Assembly (NCBI RefSeq): GCF_019880205.1
Contig: NZ_CP082294.1
Location: forward strand, 1-64,000
Direction: 5' to 3'
Length of the DNA: 64,000 nt
Source of the DNA: Pantoea alfalfae
GTDB lineage: Bacteria > Pseudomonadota > Gammaproteobacteria > Enterobacterales > Enterobacteriaceae
Below the pieces are notes generated by a model. That model was given only the letters and a program-made list of their open reading frames with translations, was not told the origin of the DNA and searched no databases. Shown one piece after another: positions 9,233 through 19,115 of the stretch (position 1 is the stretch's first letter; every line of letters begins with the position of its first letter). The position numbers and the translations under genes are program-made.

Positions 9233-10447
9233 TTACGGACGTCGTGCAGGCCAGCTCACGGCAGGCAGGGCATTAAGGGCAGGGCGGGCAAACAGAAAGC
9301 CCTGGTAATAGCGGACCCCGGCACCTTCCAGCCAGAGCCACTCTTCCATTTTCTCGACGCCTTCCGCAATGACCGTGATTTCCAGCGCATGGCAGCATTT
9401 AAGGATGGCCAGCACAATCGCCTGACGCGGGCCGCTACGGTGAATATCGGTAATGAGCTTGCGATCGATCTTAACTTTGTCGGGCTGGAAATCGGCCAGC
9501 AGCGACAGGCCTGCGAAACCGGCACCAAAATCATCAAGGGCCAGGCTGATTCCGGCTGCTTTCAGCTGCCGTACAGCAAACTGAAAGGCATCGAAGCGGG
9601 AGATGACCTCATCTTCAGTCACCTCAACCACCACCTGCTCAGGGCGCAATCCCTGTTGCCTGATCTGCTGAATGAGATGGTCAACCGCATCGTCGATCAC
9701 GACCAGCGACATGGGAAGCAGGTTGACGGAAAGGGTCTGCTCCCGCAAGCCGAGATGTCTGGCCAGCTGAAACGCGTAGGTTTTGGAATGGAGATCCGCC
9801 TGGTAACGCTCGCCTTCCGGCAGCTGTAAAAAGTAGTCTGCGGGGGATGCGCCCTGAAGACCGCGTATCAGGGCTTCGCAGGAGACAATCCGGCGATTCG
9901 CTACGTCTACGATAGGCTGAAGCGCGAATTCACAGCGCTGATCCGGTGCAGGCTGCAGAGGTGGCTGGGCACTGACGGCAAGGGGCGTAGTCAGTGTCCA
10001 CTCGCTGGCAGGGGCAATCCCGATAAACGTCTCTTTGTCCCTACCCTCGACAAAAGAACGCAGGAACTTCACTACCCGGTCATGTCTGATTCGCTCATCA
10101 GTCAGGGTGACCCGTTTAAGCAGGGCTTCCACGACCGTATGTTTCTGATAGTCACGTAAATCAAATAAGGCCATGCCGGCATGACCAAAGCGACGCGCAG
10201 GGGCGTAATCTCGCATCAGTTCAATCAGATTAAAATGCCGATCATCCTGGCTGATACGCTGGAAAACCGTATGGACGTTCTCAACGCTCCCTTCAAGCAC
10301 CTGAAAAAAGTGCAGCCCGTCATAGAGCAGTATCCCGGTGACTTCAGCTTCAGCGTTTTTGATACTGGCGCGCTCCACCAGCGCTTTGAGCTTCTCTGGC
10401 GAGACCAAACCCGCAAGCTGGCTACGGTAAATCAGGGTGGAGAGCAT
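9233..10447 (-). CDS. BLUF-EAL blue-light protein with near-intact EAL
   Basis: 404 residues (E. coli BluF has 403). BLUF domain about residues 1-93 (MLSTLIYRSQL, DVTGILLYDG-type core, FFQVLEGS); EAL domain about 150-400. Unlike the copy at 2512-3699, it keeps the catalytic motifs: EALIRG, LSVNLLP, EVTE, LDDFGAGFAG, KIDRKLI, AEGVE and YQGFLFARP. It may therefore be a light-regulated c-di-GMP phosphodiesterase. The start at 10447 is supported by GAGG 6 nt upstream and by family length; an ATG four codons earlier lacks a site. The BluR-like regulator lies downstream. The EAL signature is strong, but activity is inferred. Confidence 0.88.
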   Translation of the reverse strand: MLSTLIYRSQLAGLVSPEKLKALVERASIKNAEAEVTGILLYDGLHFFQVLEGSVENVHTVFQRISQDDRHFNLIELMRDYAPARRFGHAGMALFDLRDYQKHTVVEALLKRVTLTDERIRHDRVVKFLRSFVEGRDKETFIGIAPASEWTLTTPLAVSAQPPLQPAPDQRCEFALQPIVDVANRRIVSCEALIRGLQGASPADYFLQLPEGERYQADLHSKTYAFQLARHLGLREQTLSVNLLPMSLVVIDDAVDHLIQQIRQQGLRPEQVVVEVTEDEVISRFDAFQFAVRQLKAAGISLALDDFGAGFAGLSLLADFQPDKVKIDRKLITDIHRSGPRQAIVLAILKCCHALEITVIAEGVEKMEEWLWLEGAGVRYYQGFLFARPALNALPAVSWPARRP

Positions 10448-11389
10448 AAGCAGCCTCATATGGCAGGAAGTTACTGATTAACCATATCACAGAAATATTG
10501 AGGGTTAAGGGCAAACTGCGGCCAATATATCGTTCTGCTTGCGGCATCAAACGGGCATAGGGCAGGGCAGCACATCAGGAATTAAGCGTACGCATGTCCG
10601 ATGGTGTTTCAATAATAAACCGGCGAATAAGCAGAGATAAAAGAATAGCCCCCGCAAAAGCGGGGGCGAAGAGCGGACATAGCATATTATTATCACGCAA
10701 CGACATCCCTGGTGAGGCGCCGGTCATTCGGTTTGTGCCTGATTATTGCGCGCTTTATGTTCTCCTTACCATGCTGAACTGGCGGAATTATTAAGCGGGT
10801 AAAATCAGTTTCTCTGATATGTCAGAAAATTGTCCTGATATTCAATCAACTGGTTTAGGCTTTTGATAACATCAGGGCAACCATTAAATTACCAGATTAC
10901 AAATTCTCCTTTTTCCAGTCACATTCTTGACGTCTTCTGCAGGTTTAACCGGTACGCGTAAACATTACCGTTCTGCAGATTTACTCCGTGTCGACATCGG
11001 CGGTATCGGAAAAAGTGCCCCCTTTCGAAGGGGGCAAGGGTAGGAGTCAGATCACTCTGAAACAGAAGTGGATTTCGTTGCAGAGCCATTTAAAGATAGG
11101 GCAAAACCGCTGTTATTTCCGCTGCGGTTACTATTTTTTTAGTTAGATATCAAATAATTAAAATGCTTACAATGTAAAATAATGAGTATGATCAATCATT
11201 TAATCAGGTATGAAAACGATTACTAAGATTAGGATTAAAGTCCTGATCTGCCTGCGGCTACGGCTACAAATGGCCATAATTCAGGCATCGTGCACCAATG
11301 TGAGAGCAAACTTGACCGCCTGACGGATTAATTATACTGTTCATGCATACAGCATTATTTCAAACAGAAGCCATTGTGGAGTCAATGTG
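10448..11389. other. Intergenic region, 942 bp, with two GC-rich hairpins
   Basis: No supported gene. Two strong isolated hairpins stand out. At 10648-10667 GCCCCCGC and GCGGGGGC pair around AAAA; read on the minus strand it is followed by TATTCTTTT. At 11017-11035 GCCCCCTT and AAGGGGGC pair around TCG. The open frame at 10594-10794 (+) spans the first hairpin and has no ribosome binding site. The rest is AT-rich leader for the gene at 11390. Confidence 0.5.
10648..10667 (-). terminator. GC-rich hairpin, possible minus-strand terminator
   Basis: Perfect 8-bp GC stem with a 4-nt loop, followed on the minus strand by a U-rich tract (TATTCTTTTA). No minus-strand gene is recognised just upstream of it, so the transcript it would end is unknown. 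Confidence 0.45.
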
Positions 11390-11623
11390 ATGTCACAGGA
11401 TGATGAGATTTGGTATGCATTCAGAGAGGCGATTAGACAGGATGATGCCGGTCAGTTTACCGTCAGCACCCAGGATTTTGTGGCGGAGCTGCAGCAGCGC
11501 AACGCACCTCATACACTGCGAGCCGCAAATACCTGGATAGAGATGCATATCACGACCTTCAGTGATATCTCTGTTGAGCCTGGAGAGTGCCGGCTGTTTC
11601 AGATGCCTGCGGCGCACGATTAA
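11390..11623 (+). CDS. Hypothetical small protein
   Basis: 77 residues, not recognised. It is mixed alpha/beta in look and acidic at the start (MSQDDEIWYAFREAIRQDD). Its middle has segments such as FVAELQQRNAPHTLRAANTW and WIEMHITTFSDIS that could form a small globular fold. ATG at 11390 has GGAG 8 nt upstream; a GTG directly before it is also possible. Standing alone after a long leader, it is probably a real single gene. No signal peptide or membrane segment. Confidence 0.6.
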   Translation: MSQDDEIWYAFREAIRQDDAGQFTVSTQDFVAELQQRNAPHTLRAANTWIEMHITTFSDISVEPGECRLFQMPAAHD

Positions 11624-11703
11624 TACGCGCCGCAGAACTGAAAATAACACGATAGTGCAGGCATCTCAGCCACTCTGCTCTGTCAGATGCTGACTGAATA
11701 GCT

Positions 11704-12033
11704 TCAGAGCCTGGACGAATGACGACGCCTATCCGGCCGATCCTGGAAGTTAGGATTTGCAGGATAGCTCTTGTCGCAGGCCATACGTGCCAGGTTGAGC
11801 GCAACTTTACGTTTTTTAAGCTTTAACTTTGGCAGCCACTCTTTGAACTGTGCCGTCAGCGACGCTGCCTGCTGTTCAGTTGCGACGCGACAGATAAACA
11901 GCTTGCTCTTCGTCTGGCGGCTGACATCAATGGCGTAGATTTCAAAGCCAACACTGCACTCTTCATATTCAACATCCGTAAACTGCATGTGTGGCCAAAG
12001 ACCGGTTCTGGTTTCAAATGTGGCTAAATCCAT
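11704..12033 (-). CDS. Hypothetical protein
   Basis: 109 residues, not recognised. The N-terminal 60 residues look globular (MDLATFETRTGLWPHMQF, EIYAIDVS, LFICRV). The C-terminal third is very basic (KLKLKKRKVALNLARMACDK and RPDRRRHSSR), which could mean nucleic-acid binding. AAGG lies 8 nt upstream of the ATG. It converges on the hypothetical gene at 11390-11623. The last residues may be non-native if the frame was extended. Confidence 0.5.
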   Translation of the reverse strand: MDLATFETRTGLWPHMQFTDVEYEECSVGFEIYAIDVSRQTKSKLFICRVATEQQAASLTAQFKEWLPKLKLKKRKVALNLARMACDKSYPANPNFQDRPDRRRHSSRL

Positions 12034-12652
12034 GAGAACTACCTTTTTTATTGTAAGCGTTATTGCTGCGCGACAGGCTTAAGCCTGGTCGGGCCAGTGA
12101 GCATAGACCAGAATCAGCATTCCGCCAGTGAATTCCCTGATTTAATCTGGCCCTGACACAAATGGTTAAAAACTCAGAGTGGTAGCCCAGCGTATATCCC
12201 GCCATGTTTACACGTATCAGTTAATCTGATGTCACGCCCACACTTCGAATTTTCGTCCCCGGTAACGCCTGCTATTCGCAACACTGATGTTGCAGGATCT
12301 GTAGCCCTCTGCCATGGTGTTAACGTGCCTCTCAACAACCATTATCGTCAGCGATCCTGTTGAATTAGCAGGCTAATCATCAGATTCCAACGGACAGCAT
12401 CTGAAGCCTGATCCTGACCATCGGATTGTGTAAGCAGGCTGGCAAAACTTTACGTTGGGATACGTTGTTAAAGGGGAAAGATGAAATGGATTATTAACTG
12501 AGAACGTCGGGAGATAGTTCACTCTGTTACAGATGCAAGGAAAAATAAAAAAATATATCCTCCATGATTGATTAAAGCCCCGCAGACCAAAGCCGATAAA
12601 AATAATCCAGTTCAAACCAGGATCACATTTATTTTCTCTCCAGGGGACGTTT
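12034..12652. other. Intergenic region, 619 bp, promoter region of chemoreceptor
   Basis: No supported gene. The FliA-type promoter at 12573-12599 is the one clear signal. Open frames on both strands at 12373-12762 lack ribosome binding sites or overlap the chemoreceptor. Confidence 0.5.
12573..12599 (+). promoter_or_regulatory. FliA (sigma-28) flagellar-class promoter
   Basis: TAAAGCCC (12573-12580), an 11-bp spacer and GCCGATAA (12592-12599). The -10 part is a perfect match to the enterobacterial FliA consensus TAAAGTTT-N11-GCCGATAA; the -35 part matches in its TAAAG core. It lies 53 bp before the chemoreceptor ATG. Confidence 0.85.
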
Positions 12653-14311
12653 ATGACTATTACGCAGCGTCTGGTATTGATTTTCTCACTGCTTGCAATG
12701 TCACTGATTGCGCTGGTGATTATTTCCTTATCAGTGATTTCGGGCTTTCAATCCCGTTTTGAATATGTACAGATGAACGCGATACCCAGCATTCGTGACC
12801 TTAATAAATCGATTAGTGTCACCAATCAGTTAGGGATCGCTCTCTATCGATACCAGAGCATTACCGATGCGACCAAATTTCCTGCGGCAGAGGAACGTAT
12901 TGAAAATCTGCTTCAGCAGGTTAAGTCATTGAATGATTATTATATGGCTAACGACATCTCAAACGATGAAGATAAAGCCATGACCGAGCAGGCTTATAAA
13001 AATCTGGATGATGTACGCAGCGCATTGCCAGCTTTTCTTGCCGCGTCACGCGCTCAGAATGATGCTGTTACGCTTCCGTTACTGCAGAGTGATAATGGAG
13101 TAGGTGCTGCAGCCCGTAAAATGGAAGCAGATTTTACCCGCCAGATTCAGCTGAATATTGATATTGGCGAACAGCTCAGGGTTGAGAACAAGCGCATTTA
13201 TACACAGACGCTGTGGATGATGTCTGGCGGTTCGCTGCTGCTTGTTCTGCTGCTGGCCGGTTTCTCCGCTAAGGTGATCCTCGGCATTAAAAGGAGCCTG
13301 TCAGGCATCGTCAACACCATGACGCAGGTGAGCCATACGCTTGACCTGACCCATACCGCTGAAGTCAGCCGTAAAGATGAGATCGGCAAAACGGCGATGG
13401 CGTTTAACCAGTTGCTGTCACGCGTTTCCGGCACGCTGCTTTCGGTCAGTCACGCCGCACAGTCGGTCAGTGCCGGATCCACGCAAATTGCTGCAGGTAA
13501 CGAAGATCTTTCCGCGCGTACTGAAGAGCAGGCGGCATCTCTTGAGCAGACAGCAGCCAGCATGGCGACCCTGAGCGAAACGGTTCGTCAGAACTCAGAA
13601 GGCGCGCATCAGGCCAGCAGCCTGGCGAATAACGCCAATCACATGTCGATCCAGAATGGCACGTCAGTGAAGCAGATGCTCAACACCATGGATGAAATCC
13701 GCGCCAGCTCCGCCAAAATTTCTGAAATCACCGGGCTGATTGAAGGCATCGCCTTCCAGACCAATATCCTGGCACTGAATGCGGCAGTCGAAGCAGCACG
13801 TGCAGGTGAACATGGTCGCGGCTTTGCTGTGGTCGCGTCTGAAGTGCGTAATCTGGCGCAGCGCTCCTCGTCTGCCGCACGTGAAATCAAAGACCTTATC
13901 TCAACGTCGGTTTCACAGGTTGAACACGGTTTAGAGCAGGCCAGCGGCGTGGGATCAAACAGTGAAAATGTCCGTCAGGCGATTCAGCAGGTAGCCGATC
14001 TGGTCAACGAAATTGCCGCGGCGACGTCTGAGCAGAGCAAGGGCATTGAGCAGGTTCATCAGGCGATTGGCCAGATGGATGAGGTGACGCAACAGAACGC
14101 CTCGCTGGTAGAAGAGGCTTCATCCGCCTCTAAATCCCTGCAGGAGCAGGCAGAGACGCTGTCAGGGCTGGTGGCGACCTTTACGCTGGAGAGTAACCAG
14201 CGTGTGGCGTCGTCGCAACAGCCCGCTGGTGTACGTCGTCCAGGATTGCCGGCGAAGCAGCCTGAGCGCCACACTATCGACCTGACTCAGGCGAACTGGG
14301 AAAGTTTCTGA
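12653..14311 (+). CDS. Methyl-accepting chemotaxis protein with NWESF tail
   Basis: 552-residue inner-membrane chemoreceptor. TM1 covers about residues 7-29, a periplasmic four-helix ligand domain 30-188, TM2 189-211, HAMP 212-265 and the cytoplasmic signalling domain 270-515. The kinase-contact tip is canonical ([20 protein letters not shown]). The C-terminus ends NWESF, close to the NWETF pentapeptide that tethers CheR and CheB in Tsr and Tar, so it should be a well-methylated high-abundance-type receptor. The start is preceded by CAGGGGA 6 nt upstream. A FliA promoter drives it and a terminator follows, making a single-gene unit. The ligand cannot be told from sequence. Confidence 0.95.
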   Translation: MTITQRLVLIFSLLAMSLIALVIISLSVISGFQSRFEYVQMNAIPSIRDLNKSISVTNQLGIALYRYQSITDATKFPAAEERIENLLQQVKSLNDYYMANDISNDEDKAMTEQAYKNLDDVRSALPAFLAASRAQNDAVTLPLLQSDNGVGAAARKMEADFTRQIQLNIDIGEQLRVENKRIYTQTLWMMSGGSLLLVLLLAGFSAKVILGIKRSLSGIVNTMTQVSHTLDLTHTAEVSRKDEIGKTAMAFNQLLSRVSGTLLSVSHAAQSVSAGSTQIAAGNEDLSARTEEQAASLEQTAASMATLSETVRQNSEGAHQASSLANNANHMSIQNGTSVKQMLNTMDEIRASSAKISEITGLIEGIAFQTNILALNAAVEAARAGEHGRGFAVVASEVRNLAQRSSSAAREIKDLISTSVSQVEHGLEQASGVGSNSENVRQAIQQVADLVNEIAAATSEQSKGIEQVHQAIGQMDEVTQQNASLVEEASSASKSLQEQAETLSGLVATFTLESNQRVASSQQPAGVRRPGLPAKQPERHTIDLTQANWESF

Positions 14312-14331
14312 TAGCTGAGCAGTAAAATGAT

Positions 14332-14357
14332 AGCCTCCATACTGTGGGGGCTTTTTT
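14332..14357 (+). terminator. Rho-independent terminator after chemoreceptor
   Basis: Stem AGCCTCC (14332-14338) with GGGGGCT (14346-14352), one G-U pair, followed by a six-T run. Confidence 0.85.
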
Positions 14358-14925
14358 ATATCCTTAATTAGCTAAATGAAACAGTGCTAAGCAAAATAAA
14401 CTTTTAATGAAATCGATTTCATTATTAAAATAACCTGCTGGGATTAACTCTTTCGAGTGAGGTGAGACTATATCGATATTCAGGGGGGAATGTCTCGCCA
14501 GGGTTAATAGGATAATGAAAGTTAATTCGATACAGTGCGGATGACTGTTATCGGCGACAATAACATTAACTTGAGTTTCTTTATTTTCATAACGTTGATG
14601 CTGAAGTCAGGCTTACGACTAAAAAGGCAGGTATGTGTATTGTTATTTTATGTTATTGATATTTATAGCTATTTATAGATTTGGCTTAGGTGAATGTTGC
14701 AGTAAATATCGTCATTTTATTCACTGTAAAGTAACGTATCACAATCTATACTCCTTTCTGTTGCGATATACATTTCTGATATTTTATACGAAACCCCTTC
14801 CTTTATAGCAATATTGTGCTGAATGAGGCGCCTCTGGCTATGCAAAAGGAAGGGTAAAAATAATATTACACGAGCAATTTTGTGCACTACTCACCAGCAC
14901 GCCTCACACATCAGAGCGGAAAAGA
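14358..14925. other. Intergenic region, 568 bp, AT-rich
   Basis: Very AT-rich leader before the second chemoreceptor. No gene, and no FliA-type promoter as clear as those at 12573 and 28868, was found. Confidence 0.5.
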
Positions 14926-16851
14926 ATGAAAAAAATACTCGACCGGATTAATTTGCCAGCAAAATTCCTGTTACTGGGCTCCTTTGCACTGGTGTTGTTT
15001 ATTTTACCTACCTTTCTGTTTATTCAGACAGGTAATCAGCTTATCGATACCAAGAATGTAGAGCTATCTGGCATACCGGTTGAGAAAAAAGTCCTGAAAC
15101 TCCTTAACCTGTTACAGCGTCATCGTGCAGAGAGCGCTATCGCCATCTCCCTTAACAAGCCTGATAACGCACCACGTCTGGCGCTGGTCTCGCAAATCAA
15201 TACGTTATCCGGAACGATTGCTGACGATCTGCGCAAGGATGACGAGCAGGCACAACCGCTGAAATCGCTGCAGCGGGTTAATCAGGAGTGGGGTCAGCTG
15301 CAGGATGATATCAACGCTGGCAAACTCACGCTGGCAACCAGCCTGACGCGTCACGCCCATCTGATTCAGGTCTTACTGGACACCAATCAGGATGTGCTGG
15401 ATTTTTATCAGCTTTCGCTGGATGCAGATTTAAATACCTACCAGCTGATCGTCAGCATCTATAGTCGCCTGCCGCTGCTGACTGAAACTCTGGGTCAGAT
15501 CCGAGCCAATGGTACGTCGCTGATTGCCAGTGGAAATATTTCTGAGGCCGATCGCAGTCGTCTGGCATTCCAGCTTGATAATGGCAGAACCGCGCTGGCA
15601 CAGTTCAGCAAAAATATGGACAAGGTATTCTTCATTGAGCCGGATCTGAAAACCACGTTCTCTGGTCTGGCAGAGGATGCGAATCAGCAGGCACAAGGCG
15701 CACTGCAACTGGCTGATAGTATATTTGTGAGCGGGCACGCCAGTGTGGCGCCGGTTGAATATGTACGGGTGTTTACTCAGGCGATTAACCGCTATGCGGA
15801 GCTGGGCGAGCAAACCAGTACCCGCCTGCAACAGCTGATGGAAGTACAGATTGATAAAAGGCGTCAGGCGCAGTATCTGCTGCTGGCAGGTCTGCTGGCC
15901 GTCGCTCTGCTGGCCATTTTGGTGGCGGTGATGATCACCCGCTCGGTGACCCGTCCGGTCAAAGAAGCGGTCGAAGTGGCCAGTCGCGTCGCGGCAGGCG
16001 ATCTGACAGCACAGCTGACGATTTCCGGTAGTAATGAAATGGCTGAACTGCTGAATGCGTTAATGCGGATGCAGCAGCGTCTTGCCCAGCTGGTTTCGGA
16101 TATCAAAGGTAACGCCGCCACCATTGCTAACTCTTCGGAAGAGATTGCCCGTGGCAATGGCGACCTTTCGTCTCGCACCGAACAGCAGGCGGCTTCATTG
16201 GCTGAAACAGCGGCCAGCATGGAACAGCTGGCATCAATTATTCAGCAGAATGCGGATAACACCCGCTTTGCCTCTGATCGCGCAGAATCAGCGACGCAGG
16301 CGGCACTGTTAAGCGGCGCGGCGATGGATTCCGTGATGCAGACCATGCACAAAATCCGCGGCAGTTCGGGTCAGATTGAAGAGATCACCTCTGTGATCGA
16401 CAGCATTGCCTTCCAGACCAATATTCTGGCACTGAACGCCGCGGTTGAAGCGGCGCGCGCTGGCGAGCAGGGCAAAGGTTTTGCGGTTGTCGCATCCGAA
16501 GTGCGTGCGCTGGCACAACGCTCCGCCAGTGCAGCAAAAGAGATCAAGAGCCTGATTGAGCAGTCGGTCGGTCATGCGCAGGAAGGGATTGCGATGGCGC
16601 AGAACGCAGGCGACAAAGTGAAGCAGAGCGTCAGTGCTATTGAACAGACCTCTCAGCTGATGCGTGATATCTCTTCTTCATCTGAGGAGCAGAGCAGTGG
16701 TATTTCTCAGGTCAATATTGCAGTGAACCAGATGGATCAGGTGACGCAGCAGAACGCCGTGCTGGTAGAAGAATCGGCCTCCTCTGCTGATGAGCTTGCC
16801 GCACGCGCAGGCCAGTTGCGTACTATGGTTGCGGTGTTCCAGACGGCATAA
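14926..16851 (+). CDS. Methyl-accepting chemotaxis protein, large sensor domain
   Basis: 641 residues. TM1 is at about residues 14-33. A 280-residue, mostly helical periplasmic domain (34-312) includes a segment [19 protein letters not shown] that recalls nitrate/nitrite-sensing (NIT-like) or four-helix sensor folds. TM2 is at 313-335, then HAMP ([20 protein letters not shown]) and the signalling domain, with the tip [20 protein letters not shown]. It lacks a NWETF-type pentapeptide and ends [10 protein letters not shown], so its methylation would depend on other receptors. A GCGGAA site lies upstream of the ATG. A terminator follows at 16863. Ligand unknown. Confidence 0.94.
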   Translation: MKKILDRINLPAKFLLLGSFALVLFILPTFLFIQTGNQLIDTKNVELSGIPVEKKVLKLLNLLQRHRAESAIAISLNKPDNAPRLALVSQINTLSGTIADDLRKDDEQAQPLKSLQRVNQEWGQLQDDINAGKLTLATSLTRHAHLIQVLLDTNQDVLDFYQLSLDADLNTYQLIVSIYSRLPLLTETLGQIRANGTSLIASGNISEADRSRLAFQLDNGRTALAQFSKNMDKVFFIEPDLKTTFSGLAEDANQQAQGALQLADSIFVSGHASVAPVEYVRVFTQAINRYAELGEQTSTRLQQLMEVQIDKRRQAQYLLLAGLLAVALLAILVAVMITRSVTRPVKEAVEVASRVAAGDLTAQLTISGSNEMAELLNALMRMQQRLAQLVSDIKGNAATIANSSEEIARGNGDLSSRTEQQAASLAETAASMEQLASIIQQNADNTRFASDRAESATQAALLSGAAMDSVMQTMHKIRGSSGQIEEITSVIDSIAFQTNILALNAAVEAARAGEQGKGFAVVASEVRALAQRSASAAKEIKSLIEQSVGHAQEGIAMAQNAGDKVKQSVSAIEQTSQLMRDISSSSEEQSSGISQVNIAVNQMDQVTQQNAVLVEESASSADELAARAGQLRTMVAVFQTA

Positions 16852-16862
16852 TAGTGTTAAAG

Positions 16863-16891
16863 CAGCCGCCACCTGTGGGCGGCTGTTTTTT
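16863..16891 (+). terminator. Rho-independent terminator after chemoreceptor
   Basis: Perfect 8-bp stem CAGCCGCC / GGCGGCTG (16863-16870, 16878-16885), then six T. Confidence 0.92.
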
Positions 16892-16902
16892 CTCAACGCC
16901 TG

Positions 16903-17703
16903 CTACGCCTGATGATCCCGCAGACAGGCCAGATAGGTCTCTCCCGATCGAATCACTTTCTCTTTCGCCTGCTCACGAATATCCTGACCTTCAAACGCGC
17001 CATAAAGCTCCCCGAATGTCACGTCATCAAGCCGATGCAGAATGTCGCCTACTGTGGCGGCTGACAGTGGCAGCATATTCGGGTAGCTCCACATAAATGA
17101 CACGCCATGCGCACCCGGCGTGACCTGCATGATATCCCCCGCCAGCATTACGCCTCCGCCCTCGTCCCAGTGCAGCACGCTGCCACCAGGAAAGTGGCCG
17201 CCCAGCCGTAACAGTGTCACCGATGGCATCAGCGCCAGGGATTCACCCTCCCAGAACCGGATATGCGGGCTATCCCGGACAATCCATTGCCGATCGCGGG
17301 CGTGCAGATGCAGGGGCGCGTTAAACGCCTCTGCCCACTCCTGCATGGTGGTGTAATAGTGCGGATGTGAAATCGCGATAGCATCAATGCCGCCCAGCGC
17401 CGTGATCAGCGTAAAAGTGGCGTCATCGAGGTTAGCAATACAGTCCCAGAGCACGTTGCCGTGTGGCGTACGCAGCAGAAAGGCACGCTGATTAATGGCA
17501 AATTCAGGCACGGTTTTAAGGCTTAACAGCGCATCGCTGTGGGCCGTCCACTTATTCGCGTGGCTGGCGCGCAGCGCGTCAAACGCGATCCAGCCCTGAC
17601 CCGTGGCAGGAACGTACTGACGTTCATCCTCGCAGATTTTGCAATGCTGATGAGAAGACTGGGGCGGATAAGCGGTGCCGCAGGCGGTACATAACATCGT
17701 CAT
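16903..17703 (-). CDS. Metallo-beta-lactamase-fold hydrolase with zinc ribbon
   Basis: 266 residues. The N-terminus carries a CxxC...CxxC zinc ribbon (CTAC at about residues 5-8, CKIC about 24-27). A metallo-beta-lactamase fold follows, with a metal site reading SHPHYYTT, then GGHFPGG and GDIMQV. The first motif is HPHYYT rather than full HxHxDH, so the metal set is reduced. Substrate unknown; family members are annotated only as MBL-fold hydrolases. The start at 17703 has AGGAG 7 nt upstream. It reads leftward into the chemoreceptor terminator region. Confidence 0.82.
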   Translation of the reverse strand: MTMLCTACGTAYPPQSSHQHCKICEDERQYVPATGQGWIAFDALRASHANKWTAHSDALLSLKTVPEFAINQRAFLLRTPHGNVLWDCIANLDDATFTLITALGGIDAIAISHPHYYTTMQEWAEAFNAPLHLHARDRQWIVRDSPHIRFWEGESLALMPSVTLLRLGGHFPGGSVLHWDEGGGVMLAGDIMQVTPGAHGVSFMWSYPNMLPLSAATVGDILHRLDDVTFGELYGAFEGQDIREQAKEKVIRSGETYLACLRDHQA

Positions 17704-17780
17704 GGTGATCTCCTTTGTCTTACTCAAGCTTATGCACACCTGCAAAAACCGCACTTTCCTGACGCAGTTTCGTCACACGA

Positions 17781-18896
17781 TCACCGCTGGCGGCGTAAAG
17801 TAATCCGCGTCAGTTCCGATGGACGGCCCAGTCTGACCGCCATGCCGGGCCAGAGTGCCGTGCCGTTATTCACATAGAGCTGCATTCCGCCAACCTGATA
17901 AAGCCCGGACACAAATCCGGCATTGGGTTTAGCAAACAGCCGGTCCAGTCCGATAATCAGACCGCCATGCGTATGTCCTGAAAGCTGCACATCCACGCCC
18001 TGCGCCGCGTTCTGGCGGGCATTGCGCGGCTGATGATCCAGCAGGATCACCGGTGCGTTTTCAGGTGCCTGTGCCAGCGCGCGGGCCAGATCGGGGCCGG
18101 TCGCATTTCTGCCGGGTGCGGAGGCGTCTGGCAGGCCGGCAATCACCAGCTTTGCGGTTCCGCGCTGAATAACGGTGTGGCTGTTGAGCAGCGGCTGCAG
18201 CCCTAGTGAGGCCAGATGTGCTGTCCAGATTGCCTGATGGAAGAAATATTCGTGGTTCCCGGTAATCGCCCATACGCCATCAGGGGCGGTCAGCGCGCGC
18301 AGTGGTGCGACGTCATGACGCCTGTGTTCCAGGCTGCCATCGATCACATCGCCCGTTATCACAATCAGATCGGCGTTAAGAGACATCGCTCGCTGAACCA
18401 TCGCGGCGGTCCAGGCCGCATTAAACAACCGGGTGATATGCAGGTCGGTCAGCTGCAGCAGCTGATAGCCCTCGAACTCAGCCGGAAGATTGGGCAGGAC
18501 CAGCGTCACTTCTTTGACCGGCGGCACCCGAATCGCCTGCTGCACCCCAACAGCAGCCAGCACCATCGCCAGCACCGCAGCCAGATAGCGAACACCAGGC
18601 ACCAGCTCCAGCGGATGCCACAACAGCAGCGCGATCAGCATGACTGCATCCATCAGCATCTGCAGCAGCGCCAGCAGCAGCACGGTGCTGTACGCCCAGT
18701 TAAACAGGATGATGATAATGCGGGGCATTTCTGCCGAGAAAATGCCGCCTGACGTAAAGCGGCTTACCAGCAGATATTGTGAGGCCAGCAGCACCAGTGC
18801 TGAGAGCAGGACCTTGATGGCCAGTGGCAGGGATAAGGGAATGATTACGCGCGCAATAACATACCAGCTGGGTAAGCTGAAAATCAGGTGAAACAT
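17781..18896 (-). CDS. Membrane-anchored metallophosphoesterase (YaeI-like)
   Basis: 371 residues. Four hydrophobic segments fill the first 130 residues, then a calcineurin-type metallophosphoesterase domain with all motifs: DLHITR (D-x-H), GDVIDG, GNHEYFF, and the closing SGHTHGG. Similar proteins (E. coli YaeI, Bacillus YkuE) act on phosphodiester or UDP-sugar substrates at the membrane face; the substrate here is unknown. GGAAG lies 6 nt upstream of the ATG. It is on the same strand as the MBL gene downstream, 77 bp apart, so the two may be cotranscribed. Confidence 0.9.
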   Translation of the reverse strand: MFHLIFSLPSWYVIARVIIPLSLPLAIKVLLSALVLLASQYLLVSRFTSGGIFSAEMPRIIIILFNWAYSTVLLLALLQMLMDAVMLIALLLWHPLELVPGVRYLAAVLAMVLAAVGVQQAIRVPPVKEVTLVLPNLPAEFEGYQLLQLTDLHITRLFNAAWTAAMVQRAMSLNADLIVITGDVIDGSLEHRRHDVAPLRALTAPDGVWAITGNHEYFFHQAIWTAHLASLGLQPLLNSHTVIQRGTAKLVIAGLPDASAPGRNATGPDLARALAQAPENAPVILLDHQPRNARQNAAQGVDVQLSGHTHGGLIIGLDRLFAKPNAGFVSGLYQVGGMQLYVNNGTALWPGMAVRLGRPSELTRITLRRQR

Positions 18897-19055
18897 GGCA
18901 GTCTTCCGGTAGGGCGCTAAACGTCAGCGCAGGCAAATATGAGACAATCGTTTATAGAACTGTTTTTCGCACATCAGTGTATACGATGCTGCCGTTCGGG
19001 TTACTTCGCGCGGGGTGCTTTACCGGTGATAAAAGAAGCTGAGGGCCGAAAATGT

Positions 19056-19088
19056 AAAAACAGCGTGACCGGAACACTGGCCACGCTG
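19056..19088 (-). terminator. Rho-independent terminator of ydeP-like gene
   Basis: On the minus strand a CAGCGTG...CACGCTG stem with an inner CC/GG extension is followed by TTTTT. It lies 28 bp after the stop of the molybdoenzyme gene. Confidence 0.88.
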
Positions 19089-19115
19089 ACAACATTCACT
19101 GTCTGGCAGGTCAGA

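Noticed and set aside
10594-10794. 66-codon plus-strand frame
   Set aside because: Runs through a strong GC hairpin, has no ribosome binding site and no protein-like composition.
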